In this document: piece by piece, positions 50,787-59,536 of the stretch
Position numbering within the stretch: the stretch's first letter is position 1
How the letters are laid out: each line of letters starts with the position of its first letter
Source of the DNA: Dongia_B sp964406155
GTDB lineage: Bacteria > Pseudomonadota > Alphaproteobacteria > Dongiales > Dongiaceae
Reading direction: 5' to 3'
DNA length: 64,000 nt
Assembly (NCBI GenBank): GCA_964406155.1
Contig: CAYOQR010000012.1
Location: 32,908-96,907, forward strand
Made by a program: the position numbers and the translations under genes
Notes under the pieces: generated by a model
The model's input: the letters and a program-made list of their open reading frames with translations, nothing else
Databases searched by the model: none
What the model was told of the DNA's origin: nothing

Positions 50787-52205
50787 TTACCGGGCCGCCG
50801 CCTTGACCGGCCAGAGACCTTCGGCCTCCAGCTCGCGCTGCGTCCGCAGGATGCTTTCCTTGAGGATCCCGATCAGGGCATCGATCTGCTCGCGGGTGAT
50901 GATTAGCGGCGGCGACAGCACGCACATATTGGCGATCGGCCGGACGATGAGGCCGCCCTCGAAGCAATGGCGGTCGACCCGGGCACCGATGTCCTTGTCG
51001 AAGTCGGTGACGGCGGTCGCATCCCGGTCGGCGATGCATTCGACGCAGGCGACGAGGCCGGTGCCACGCACATCGCCGACCAGTGGCAGATCGCTCAGCT
51101 CGCGGAGGCGCTTCTGGAAATAGGGGCCGACCTCGCGGACATGTTCGAGGATCCGGTCGTGCTCGATCACCTCGATATTGGCGAGGGCCGCGGCACAGCT
51201 CACCGGATGGCCGCTATAGGTATAGCCGTTGGTATAATAGCTGCCTTTGGACTTGTCGCCGCTGACGCGCTGCAGGACCGCATCCGAGACGGCGAAGCCG
51301 CCCAGCGGCACATAGCCCGAGGTGACGCCCTTGGCAAAGGTGATGATGTCCGGCGTGATGTCGAAGACATCCTGCGACGCGAACCAGTGGCCGCAACGCC
51401 CGAAACCGGTGACCACTTCGTCGGAGATATAGAGGATATCATGACGGCGGCAGATCTCGAGGGTCCGGCTGTGATAACCTTTCGGCGGAACGATGACACC
51501 GCCGGAAGCCAGCAGCGGCTCCGCCAGGAAGGCGCCGATCTTGTCGGGACCGATCTTGGCGATGCGCTCCTCCAGTTCGGCGATCAGATGATCGAGGAAC
51601 TGTGCCTCGGTCATGCCGCGCGGGCGACGATAGAGATTCGGCGCCGAGAGGAAGGAGATGGTGTCGCTTTCCAGGTCGAAATTCGGCCGGTTGCCGGCGC
51701 GTCCCGAGCAGGCGGCCGTCAGATGGGTGCTGCCATGATAGCCGTCGATGCGACAGAGGATCGTCTTCTTCTCCGGCCGTCCCAGGACGTTGTTGAAGAA
51801 CTGCATGAAACGCAGCGCCGAATCGACCGCCGACGATCCGCCGGTGGTGAAGAAGACATGATTGAGATCGCCGGGCGTCAGCTCGGCGATGCGCTTCGCC
51901 AGTTCGGCAGACGGACCGTTGATCGAATACCAGGGCGAGGTATAGCAAAGCCGCAGGGCCTGGGCGGAGATCGCATCGGCGATCTCGCGGCGATTATAGC
52001 CGATCTGGGTGCACCACATGCCGGCCGGGCCGTCGATCAGCTTCCGCCCCTGGGAATCCGTCATGTAGATGCCATCGGCATGGCTGTAAAGCGTCCGCGT
52101 TGCGGTACCCAGCTTCTCCATGTCCTCCGCCGGACTGATGAGGTGATGCTGGGCGGCGTCGGTCAGTTCCGCCGCGTTCCATTGAGACCCGACATCGTCA
52201 CGCAT
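50787..52205 (-). CDS. Class III aminotransferase (omega-transaminase family)
   Basis: A 472-residue PLP-dependent enzyme of the aspartate-aminotransferase-fold, class III subgroup. ITFAKGVTSGYVPLGGFAVS contains the PLP lysine Lys292; DEVVTGFGRCGHWFA and VFFTTGGSSAVDSALRFM are typical of omega-amino acid:pyruvate transaminases. AGGGAG lies before the ATG. It follows tetR by 136 bp in the same direction and leads the flavoenzyme genes. It probably deaminates the substrate or an intermediate of the pathway; amino donor unknown. Confidence 0.92.
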   Translation of the reverse strand: MRDDVGSQWNAAELTDAAQHHLISPAEDMEKLGTATRTLYSHADGIYMTDSQGRKLIDGPAGMWCTQIGYNRREIADAISAQALRLCYTSPWYSINGPSAELAKRIAELTPGDLNHVFFTTGGSSAVDSALRFMQFFNNVLGRPEKKTILCRIDGYHGSTHLTAACSGRAGNRPNFDLESDTISFLSAPNLYRRPRGMTEAQFLDHLIAELEERIAKIGPDKIGAFLAEPLLASGGVIVPPKGYHSRTLEICRRHDILYISDEVVTGFGRCGHWFASQDVFDITPDIITFAKGVTSGYVPLGGFAVSDAVLQRVSGDKSKGSYYTNGYTYSGHPVSCAAALANIEVIEHDRILEHVREVGPYFQKRLRELSDLPLVGDVRGTGLVACVECIADRDATAVTDFDKDIGARVDRHCFEGGLIVRPIANMCVLSPPLIITREQIDALIGILKESILRTQRELEAEGLWPVKAAAR

Positions 52206-52341
52206 GATTTGAAAACTCCCTAGTCAAGAATTGGGGCCAAGGCTTGGAGTCAAGGATTGGCCCGTCGAGATAATGGGCGAGTTTGGGCGATGATCACGAC
52301 ACGGTCTCAAATGAGCCCGCGCGCAGCATCGCCGTATTCGG

Positions 52342-53016
52342 CTAGTCTTCTCCGGGCTCGGCCTCCGCCGGTGCCGTGGCAGATGGTGTTTCGAAGACGC
52401 CGGGAAAGAATCGTGCGAGATGCGCGAGGCAGATATCCCGGCAGCGTTCGCGTTCCGCGGGGCCTGCTTCGCCGGTGACGTGATTGTAGAGCCAGAAGCC
52501 GTCAGTGATGGCGTAGAGGCCGCGCGCAACGAGATCCGCGTCAATCTCGCATCGCACTTCGCGGGCGAGATCGTTGACCAGTCCGGTAATGACCTCGACG
52601 GAGCGCCGCTTCAACTCGCCGCAGCGTGCTTTATAGGCCGGAACGCGTGGTGCCTCGGCCCAAAAGGCCATCCAGACCGCCAAATTCTTCGACTTCGCGA
52701 CACGCCGGTCGAAATCCGTATCGATCACGTGGCGCAGCCGTTCGGCTGCCGAATCCGCCGTTGCCGGCGGGAGGCGCAGGCGGATCTCTTCATATTCGCT
52801 GACCAGCATGTCGAGCGCCGCCAGCAGCAGGCGTTCCTTGGTCTTGAAATGGAAGGCAACGACGCCGTAGCTGCAGCCGGCTTCCGCCGCAATGTCATTG
52901 ACGGTGATACCGGACAATCCCTTGCGCGCGATGACGGTGATGGTCGCATTCAGCAGCTCCTGACGCCGTTCCGCCGCCTGATCGACCCGCATCGTCTTTC
53001 GTTTCTGATACGCCAT
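52342..53016 (-). CDS. TetR/BetI-like transcriptional regulator
   Basis: A 224-residue TetR-family repressor. The N-terminal helix-turn-helix spans residues ~18-62 (RRQELLNATITVIARKGLSG, NDIAAEAGCSYGVVAFHFKT). The C-terminal domain resembles BetI (VWMAFWAEAPRVPAYKARCG, LVARGLYAITDGFWLYNHV). It is the first gene of the minus-strand catabolic arm and is divergent from a Dpp-type importer operon. Two 23-bp operator-like repeats lie 78-123 bp upstream, so it likely represses both arms until the substrate binds. Confidence 0.92.
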   Translation of the reverse strand: MAYQKRKTMRVDQAAERRQELLNATITVIARKGLSGITVNDIAAEAGCSYGVVAFHFKTKERLLLAALDMLVSEYEEIRLRLPPATADSAAERLRHVIDTDFDRRVAKSKNLAVWMAFWAEAPRVPAYKARCGELKRRSVEVITGLVNDLAREVRCEIDADLVARGLYAITDGFWLYNHVTGEAGPAERERCRDICLAHLARFFPGVFETPSATAPAEAEPGED

Positions 53017-53432
53017 TTTCCAATTCTCTCAACCAATCTTTTTAATTGTTATCCGTCCATCATATTTATGTAAATAGGTTTTTTGAAAACTAACTGATTA
53101 ACTGATCAATCATATTCTGATTGACTGATTAATCATATTGCCACTAAAGTGCGCGGCGAGACGGCAAGCGCCACAAGGCGCCACCCGACAGGGAGGGGCG
53201 TGAAGGCTGCAGCCGCAGGGAGGAAGGCATATCCAGGATGGCTGGACCGATGGCGGTCAAGCGAGGCGGACTCGCGTGTCGGCGGGCTGAAGCCGCGCCA
53301 TGGCATCCGTCTGGCGCATAAGCCATCGGGGCGATGTCAGCGATCACCGGTCGCGGCCCAAAGCTCGCCGCGCCCAAAGTTCGCCGCACAGGGCAATTTC
53401 TAAAGTGTTCATGCATGAAGGGGGAGCACGGA
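53017..53432. other. Divergent control region of the catabolic/import locus
   Basis: 416 bp between tetR and the importer's binding-protein gene. The tetR-proximal third (53035-53150) is AT-rich and contains the tandem operator at 53094-53139. The rest is GC-rich and may be a long leader for the importer mRNA. No gene is supported. Confidence 0.6.
53094..53139. promoter_or_regulatory. Tandem 23-bp TetR-type operator
   Basis: Two head-to-tail 23-bp copies, identical at 21 of 23 positions. The core of each reads TGATT, eight bases, AATCA, an inverted repeat of the size bound by TetR dimers, and each copy ends in TATT. A 23-bp period is about two helical turns, which would put two dimers on the same face of the DNA. 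Confidence 0.7.
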
Positions 53433-55028
53433 ATGAGCAGAATCGAAAATCTGATCGCGCAGATGACGGGTTCCGGCCTGTCGCGTCGCCAGTTCATCAA
53501 TCGCACGGCGGCGCTGTGGCTGAGTGTCTCCGCCGCCGCTCTCATGCTCGATGCGGCACCTGCAAAGGCCGAGCCGAAGCGTGGCGGATCGGTCAAGATC
53601 GCCATCAATGACGGCGCGCAGACCGATTCCTACGACCCGGCGACCTGGCAAAGCTCCTTCACGCAGGTGATCTTCGGCGGCACCTTGTGCAACGCATTGA
53701 CCGAAATCGGTCCGGACGACACTATCCTTCCCGATCTCGCCGAAAGCTTCGAGGCCTCCACCGACCTCGCCAAATGGACCTTCAAGCTGCGCAATGGCCT
53801 GACCTTCCATAACGGCAAGCCGGTCACTTCGAACGATGTCATCGAATCCTTCCGCTATCACATGGCGCCGAATTCGACCTCGGCGGCCAAGGCGATGCTG
53901 GAATCGATCGCGGACATCAAAGCCGACGGCCCGCAGACCGTGATCTTCACGCTGAAAGGCGGCAATGCGGACTTCCCCTATGTCGTCTCCGACAACCATC
54001 TCGCCGTCTTTCCGGCGAAAGCCGGCGGTGGCATCGATTGGGCCGCGGGGATTGCCACCGGTCCTTTCATGATCGAGAGCTTCCAACCCGGGATCTCGGC
54101 CAAGATGAAGCGCAATCCCGCCTATCACAAGCCGGGACAGCCCTATTTCGATGCGGTCGAATTCGTCAACATCATCGACGTCGCGGCGCGCACCAATGCG
54201 CTCATCACCGGTGAGATCGATTACATGGTCGATGTCGATCTCAAGACCATGACGCTGCTCGATCGCAACCCGACGACCGAGATTCTGCGCACCCGGGGCG
54301 TTCGCCATTTCACCTTCGACATGAATACACAGGTGGCGCCCTTCGATAATCCGGATTTGCGCAAGGCACTCAAATACGCCATCGACCGCGAGGATATCGT
54401 CAAGAAGGCCCTGCTCGGCAATGCGGTCGTTTCCAACGACAACCCAATCGCGCCGCAGATCAAATACGCTTTCAACCCGACCCCGCAGCATAATTATGAT
54501 GTCGAGAAGGCCAAGGAATACTTGAAGAAATCCGGCCTTTCGAATGTCACGCTGGATCTCTCGGTCGCCGACACCGCCTTCCCCGGCGCCATGGATGCCG
54601 CCCTGCTCTTCAAGGATCACGCCGCCAAGGCCGGCATCACCATCAATGTGATCCGCGAAGCCGATGACGGCTACTGGGACAAGGTCTGGCAGCACAAGCC
54701 CTTCGTCGGCGTCGACTGGCTCGGCCGCCCGACCTGTGATTCGCTCTTCACGACGGTCTATGCGCAAGGCGCCCCCTGGAACGATACGCAGTGGAAGAAT
54801 CCCCGCTTCGATGAACTTCTGATCTCCGGCCGGGCGACAGCCGACGACGCCAAGCGCCAGGCGATCTATGCCGAGATGCAGCAGATCCTGCATGATGACG
54901 GCGGCACCATCGTCCTTGCCTATGCCTTCTATATCGATGCGACGTCGAAAAAGCTGGCCCATGGCAAGATCGGCAGCACACTGCAATGCGATAACCTGCG
55001 CATGGCGGAAAGATGGTGGCTGGCCTGA
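53433..55028 (+). CDS. Dpp-type ABC transporter substrate-binding protein
   Basis: A 531-residue family-5 extracellular binding protein (DppA/OppA-like). The N-terminus has a twin-arginine signal, LSRRQF at residues 16-21, a hydrophobic stretch and a likely cleavage at AKA-E. Mature features are TWQSSFTQVIFGGTLCNALT, WTFKLRNGLTFHNGKPVTSN and LRKALKYAIDREDIVKKAL. AAGGGGGAGCACGGA precedes the ATG at 53433. It leads the importer operon divergent from tetR. Ligands of this family include peptides, opines, nickel and glycosides; here it is unknown. Confidence 0.92.
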   Translation: MSRIENLIAQMTGSGLSRRQFINRTAALWLSVSAAALMLDAAPAKAEPKRGGSVKIAINDGAQTDSYDPATWQSSFTQVIFGGTLCNALTEIGPDDTILPDLAESFEASTDLAKWTFKLRNGLTFHNGKPVTSNDVIESFRYHMAPNSTSAAKAMLESIADIKADGPQTVIFTLKGGNADFPYVVSDNHLAVFPAKAGGGIDWAAGIATGPFMIESFQPGISAKMKRNPAYHKPGQPYFDAVEFVNIIDVAARTNALITGEIDYMVDVDLKTMTLLDRNPTTEILRTRGVRHFTFDMNTQVAPFDNPDLRKALKYAIDREDIVKKALLGNAVVSNDNPIAPQIKYAFNPTPQHNYDVEKAKEYLKKSGLSNVTLDLSVADTAFPGAMDAALLFKDHAAKAGITINVIREADDGYWDKVWQHKPFVGVDWLGRPTCDSLFTTVYAQGAPWNDTQWKNPRFDELLISGRATADDAKRQAIYAEMQQILHDDGGTIVLAYAFYIDATSKKLAHGKIGSTLQCDNLRMAERWWLA

Positions 55029-55046
55029 CGGCCATCTGCCACAGCG

Positions 55047-55075
55047 AGCTCCCCCTCGGCCTGGTCGAGGGGGCT
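55047..55075 (+). other. Intercistronic hairpin after the binding-protein gene
   Basis: CCCCCTCG and CGAGGGGG pair perfectly, extended by AGC/GCT across one bulged T, 19 bp after the binding-protein stop. No T-run follows. It parallels the hairpin at 42666-42694 in the other ABC operon. Confidence 0.6.
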
Positions 55076-55106
55076 GCCATATGATCCTCTCCCTTGCACC
55101 GATGAC

Positions 55107-56087
55107 GTGACCATGCATCCACTCGCCAAAACCATCCTGCATCGTTTGGGATTGGGTTTCGTCACGTTATTCCTCGTCTCCCTGATCATCTTCTCGGCTG
55201 TTGTCTTTCTGCCCGGTGATTTCGCCAAGGCCATCCTCGGTCGTTCGGCGACGCCCGAAACCGTTGCTGCATTCCAGAAGGAATTGGGCCTGGATCGGCC
55301 GGCACCGGAACGTTACATCGAATGGGTCGGCGGCATCCTGCATGGCGATTTCGGCGCTTCCTTCTCCTCAGGCGCCAATGTGGAAGCGCGGCGCACCGTC
55401 ATCTCCATCATCGGTCCGCGCCTCGGGAACACGCTAATCCTGGCCGGGATTACCGCCGCCATCGCCGTTCCGCTGGCACTGCTGCTCGGCATCCTGGCGG
55501 CGATCTACCGCAACAGTTGGTTCGACCGGGCGGTCAATGCCGTGACGCTGGTGACGATCTCGTTTCCCGAATTCTTCATCGCCTATGTCCTGATGCTGTT
55601 CCTGGCGGTGAAATTCCCGATCTTCTACTCGCTCTCCCGCATCACGCCGGATATGGGGCTGATCGAAATGCTGCAGCGCTTCGCGTTGCCGGTCATCACG
55701 CTGATCCTCGGCATCGTCGCCCATATGATGCGGATGACCAGGGCCGCGATCATCGGCGTACTGGCCAGTCCCTATATCGAAATGGCGCGGCTCAAGGGCA
55801 TTCCGGCCTGGCGGGTCATCCTGCGGCATGCCTTGCCCAATGCCTGGGCACCGATCGCCAGCGTGATCGCCTTCAATCTCGCTTATCTCGTGGTCGGAGT
55901 CGTCGTGGTTGAGGTGGTCTTCGTTTATCCAGGCATCGGCCAGGCGATGGTCGATGCCGTGCGTTCGCGCGACATGCCGGTCGTGCAGGCTTGTGCGCTG
56001 ATCTTTGCCGCCACTTATATCCTGCTCAATCTTCTCGCCGACATCATCGCCATCGCCACCAATCCAAAATTGCTGCATCCCCGATGA
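55107..56087 (+). CDS. Dpp-type ABC transporter permease (DppB-like)
   Basis: A 326-residue inner-membrane permease with the DppB layout: a first helix (FVTLFLVSLIIFSAVVFLPG), a periplasmic loop containing LGLDRPAPERYIEWVGGILH and GDFGASFSSG, then five helices with the cytoplasmic EAA loop EMARLKGIPAWRVILRHALP. The GTG at 55107 and an ATG at 55113 are both possible starts; neither has a strong ribosome-binding site. The stop overlaps the next permease (ATGA at 56084-56087). Confidence 0.93.
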   Translation: MTMHPLAKTILHRLGLGFVTLFLVSLIIFSAVVFLPGDFAKAILGRSATPETVAAFQKELGLDRPAPERYIEWVGGILHGDFGASFSSGANVEARRTVISIIGPRLGNTLILAGITAAIAVPLALLLGILAAIYRNSWFDRAVNAVTLVTISFPEFFIAYVLMLFLAVKFPIFYSLSRITPDMGLIEMLQRFALPVITLILGIVAHMMRMTRAAIIGVLASPYIEMARLKGIPAWRVILRHALPNAWAPIASVIAFNLAYLVVGVVVVEVVFVYPGIGQAMVDAVRSRDMPVVQACALIFAATYILLNLLADIIAIATNPKLLHPR

Positions 56088-56980
56088 CGCCCGATTCCTC
56101 GCCCCTCTCCGATCCGCTGGCACCGCGCCCCCTGAGGCGGCGCCGGTCGCGCCTCGCCAATTCCTGGCGCATGCTGAAGAAGTCGCCGGCCGCAACCTGG
56201 TTCGGCCTGATCGTCATCCTGATCTACGCATTGGCGGCGATTTTCGCGCCCTTCATTGCGCCCCATGGCGAAGCCGAGGTTGTTTCGACCCAGCCTTTCG
56301 CACCCTGGAGTGGCGAATTTCCCTTGGGGACCGACCAGATCGGCCGTGATGTGCTGTCGCGCCTGATCTTCGGTGCCCGCAATTCGGTCGGCATCGCCAT
56401 CATCACCACCACCATCGCCTTTGTGTTCGGCGGCACCCTGGGAATTCTCTCGGCCATCACGCGCGGCTGGTTCGACCAGTTGCTGTCGAGCGCCATGGAT
56501 ACGCTGATGGCCATCCCGCAGCTTATTTTTGCCCTGGTCTTGTTGGCCTTGTTCGGATCGTCGATTCCCAACATCATTCTGATCATTGCCTTGCTCGATT
56601 CGACCCGCGTCTACCGGCTCGCCCGAACGACGGCGATGAATGTCGCGGTGATGGACTTCGTCGAAGGTGCTAGGCTTCGTGGCGAAAAGCGCAGTTGGAT
56701 CATCCGGCGTGAGATTCTGCCCAACATCCTGCCCATGCTGGTGGCGGAATTCGGCCTGCGCTTCTGCTTCGTCTTCCTGACGATCTCCGCACTCTCCTTC
56801 CTCGGCCTCGGCATCCAGCCGCCATCGGCCGATTGGGGTACCATGGTGCGCGAGGGGGCGACCTTCATCAGCTATGGCGACATCACGCCTCTGGTGCCGG
56901 CGGCGGCCATTGCCCTGCTGACCGTCGCGGTGAATTTCGTTGTCGACTGGTTCCTGGACAAGACGAGCGGCTTGAAATGA
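56084..56980 (+). CDS. Dpp-type ABC transporter permease (DppC-like)
   Basis: A 298-residue inner-membrane permease. The N-terminal cytoplasmic part has RRRRSRLANSWRMLKKSP, followed by the first helix, then the DppC-typical GEFPLGTDQIGRDVLSRLIF and the EAA loop EGARLRGEKRSWIIRREILP. It overlaps the upstream permease by 4 bp (ATGA) and the ATPase downstream by 4 bp, so translation of the whole operon is coupled. Confidence 0.93.
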   Translation: MTPDSSPLSDPLAPRPLRRRRSRLANSWRMLKKSPAATWFGLIVILIYALAAIFAPFIAPHGEAEVVSTQPFAPWSGEFPLGTDQIGRDVLSRLIFGARNSVGIAIITTTIAFVFGGTLGILSAITRGWFDQLLSSAMDTLMAIPQLIFALVLLALFGSSIPNIILIIALLDSTRVYRLARTTAMNVAVMDFVEGARLRGEKRSWIIRREILPNILPMLVAEFGLRFCFVFLTISALSFLGLGIQPPSADWGTMVREGATFISYGDITPLVPAAAIALLTVAVNFVVDWFLDKTSGLK

Positions 56981-58632
56981 CCTCTTCCGCCCGCAACAAA
57001 ACGACCGGCTCCGGAACGACTGGCTCTGGCGACATCCTCCTCGATATCCGAGATCTTCGGATCGACGGTGAAAGCGATGGCGTGTGGCATCCGATCATCA
57101 ACGGCGTCAACCTGACCCTGCGCCGAGGGGAAGTGTTGGGGTTGATCGGTGAATCCGGTGCCGGCAAATCCACCCTTGGCCTCGCCGCCATGGGCTATGC
57201 CCGGCTCGGCTGCCGCATCACCGCCGGCGAGATACGCTTCGGCGGTACAGATTTGACCCGGCTCAACGAGGGCGAGAAACTTCGTTTGCGGGGATCGCGC
57301 ATCGCCTATGTCGCGCAAAGTGCCGCGGCCTCCTTCAACCCCGCGCATCGGCTGCTGGAACAGACCATCGAATCGAACCTGCAGCACGGCTTGAAGCCGC
57401 GCGCGGCGGCGGCCGAAGATGCAAAGCAGCTCTATCGCCAGCTCCGCCTGCCCGACCCCGGACATATCGGCGAACGCTATCCGCACCAGGTTTCAGGTGG
57501 ACAATTGCAACGCGCCATGACGGCGATGGCGATGTCCACGCGGCCGGACCTCATCATCCTGGACGAGCCGACGACGGCGCTCGACGTGACCACGCAGGTG
57601 GAAGTGCTGGCTGCCATCCGCGAGCTGGTCGAAACCTATGGCAGCGCCGCCATCTATGTGACGCACGATCTCGCGGTGGTGGCGCAGATGGCGCACCGCA
57701 TCATGGTGCTGCGACATGGCCAGGTGGTCGAGGAAGCGCCGACCCGCGACATGCTGACGGCACCTCGCCACGACTACACGCGGTCGCTTTGGGCGGTCCG
57801 CAAGCTCGCCAAACCGGGCGAAGCCGGCGACGATGCCATCCTGAAAGTCGAGAATGTCGATGCCGGCTACGGCAAGGGCAGCCTCAAGGTGCTGCAGAAC
57901 GTTTCGGTCACGGTGCCGCGCGGCCGGACCGTCGCCGTCGTCGGGGAATCCGGATCGGGGAAATCGACCCTGGCGCGGGTCATCGCCGGCCTGCGCCCGC
58001 CGCTCTCCGGCCGGATCCAGTTCGATGGCAAGCTCCTGCCGTCCGATTTCGCGGATCGCGATGTGGATCTCCTGCGGCGGATCCAGATGATCTACCAATC
58101 GGCCGATACGGCGCTCAATCCACGCCAGACCGTACGCGATCTGATCGGCCGCTCGCTTGAGCTCTATTTCGGCCTTAAGGCTGAGGCGCGGGACAGGCGT
58201 GTGGTGGAACTGCTCGAGATGATCGAGCTGGACGAGAGCTATCTGGACCGGCTGCCGGGGGAGCTGTCCGGCGGCCAGAAGCAGCGGATCGCCATTGCCC
58301 GCGCGCTGGCGGCGAAGCCTGACCTGATCATCTGCGACGAGGTAACCTCGGCGCTGGACCAGATCGTGCAGGAGGGCATCCTGACCTTGCTGCTGCGGCT
58401 GCAAAAGGAATTCGGCATCTCCTACTTCTTCATCACGCACGACATCGCCACGGTGCGGGCGATCGCCGACGAGATCGTCGTCATGCATCAGGGACAGGTC
58501 GTGCAGCAGGGGCCGAAGGCCGAGGTCCTGGCACCACCGCATCCCCCTTATACCGAGCTGCTGCTCTCTTCCGTCCCGCAGATGGACCCGGATTGGCTGA
58601 CCAATTTACTGGCCAGCCGCAATGAGGCTTGA
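56977..58632 (+). CDS. Fused Dpp-type ABC ATPase (DppD-DppF)
   Basis: A 551-residue protein with two complete ABC ATPase modules in tandem. The first has Walker A GESGAGKST (residue 58), signature VSGGQLQRAMTAMA and Walker B LIILDEPTTALD. The second has Walker A GESGSGKST (residue 323), signature LSGGQKQRIAIARAL and LIICDEVTSALD. In Dpp systems the two ATPases are usually separate DppD and DppF; the fused form is known in GsiA/YejF-type systems. The second Walker B has Val-Thr-Ser in place of Pro-Thr. The ATG overlaps the dppC stop. Confidence 0.93.
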   Translation: MTSSARNKTTGSGTTGSGDILLDIRDLRIDGESDGVWHPIINGVNLTLRRGEVLGLIGESGAGKSTLGLAAMGYARLGCRITAGEIRFGGTDLTRLNEGEKLRLRGSRIAYVAQSAAASFNPAHRLLEQTIESNLQHGLKPRAAAAEDAKQLYRQLRLPDPGHIGERYPHQVSGGQLQRAMTAMAMSTRPDLIILDEPTTALDVTTQVEVLAAIRELVETYGSAAIYVTHDLAVVAQMAHRIMVLRHGQVVEEAPTRDMLTAPRHDYTRSLWAVRKLAKPGEAGDDAILKVENVDAGYGKGSLKVLQNVSVTVPRGRTVAVVGESGSGKSTLARVIAGLRPPLSGRIQFDGKLLPSDFADRDVDLLRRIQMIYQSADTALNPRQTVRDLIGRSLELYFGLKAEARDRRVVELLEMIELDESYLDRLPGELSGGQKQRIAIARALAAKPDLIICDEVTSALDQIVQEGILTLLLRLQKEFGISYFFITHDIATVRAIADEIVVMHQGQVVQQGPKAEVLAPPHPPYTELLLSSVPQMDPDWLTNLLASRNEA

Positions 58633-58803
58633 GGGGGTAGATCAGTAGCGGTTGGTATCTGCGAGGTAGCCCGGTCGTGGATGCAGGCGATTGCCCTGCC
58701 GGGACGCTGATCAGGGCACGAACCTTCCGCGCGGTTTCCGGACCGTCGAACGGGAATATGCCGGCACGGACAAGGCAACGCTTCTGTTTTAGCCCGCTTC
58801 AGG

Positions 58804-59481
58804 TCACCGCTTTCCGTGGATGCCGAGGCCTTCCAGATAGATCAGCATGCCGGCTTCCAGCAGTTCCTCCGGCGTCATCGGCAGCTTGCGCCGGCCGGCA
58901 TCGCCCCGGGCGAAGAGCGAGGCGATGCCGTGGGACATCGACCAGATATGCAGGGCCATCATCATGGCCGGCGGACGCCCGGCGGGCGGTACCGTCTGGC
59001 ACAGGGCCTCGGCGGCATTGCGCAGAATGGCGAAGGCGCGGTCCCCGGCTTGGCGCAGATCGGGATAGTCATCCAGCGGCAGGCCGGCCTCGAACATCGC
59101 CGAGTAATAAGCCGGCTCGGTACGGGCGAAGGCGAGATAGGCCCGGCCGATATTGCCGAAGGCGGTGAAGATATCGGGCCGTCCCTCGGCCCAGGCCGTC
59201 GTCAGCAGGGCCGTGAAACGTTCGAAGCCCTGGCGCGCGAGATCGGCCATCAACTCGTCCCGGTCGCGGAAATGGCGATAGGGCGCCGCCGGGCTGACCC
59301 CCGCCGCCCGCGCGGCCTCGGCGAAAGTGAAGCCGGCCGGGCCTTTCGCGGCGATCAGATCCAGCGCCGCCTTGATCAGGGCTTCGCGCAGATTGCCGTG
59401 ATGATAGCCGCGCCGTCCCTCCTGGCGCTCGCTTTCCCGGCGCCCGGTTTCACCCTTATCTTTGTCACTCGACCAGCTCAT
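58804..59481 (-). CDS. TetR-family transcriptional regulator
   Basis: A 225-residue TetR regulator. The basic N-terminus GRRGYHHGNLREALIKAALD leads into the helix-turn-helix (FTFAEAARAAGVSPAAPYRH), followed by the WHG-type ligand domain (AYLAFARTEPAYYSAMFEAG). The start at 59481 is the ATG within an inverted repeat that could be its own operator. The frame stays open upstream, but into the end of the neighbouring MFS gene. It lies 55 bp after that gene in the same direction, so the two may be co-transcribed. Confidence 0.9.
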   Translation of the reverse strand: MSWSSDKDKGETGRRESERQEGRRGYHHGNLREALIKAALDLIAAKGPAGFTFAEAARAAGVSPAAPYRHFRDRDELMADLARQGFERFTALLTTAWAEGRPDIFTAFGNIGRAYLAFARTEPAYYSAMFEAGLPLDDYPDLRQAGDRAFAILRNAAEALCQTVPPAGRPPAMMMALHIWSMSHGIASLFARGDAGRRKLPMTPEELLEAGMLIYLEGLGIHGKR

Positions 59482-59500
59482 GTGAATAGCTCTTACATGA
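59478..59500. promoter_or_regulatory. Inverted repeat overlapping the tetR start
   Basis: TCATGT, 11 bases, ACATGA: perfect 6-bp arms that include the start codon of the TetR gene at 59481. Position and size fit an autoregulatory TetR operator. Confidence 0.45.
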
Positions 59501-59536
59501 ACCGCGATCCCGGCGCAGCCGGAATCTTGGCACCCT

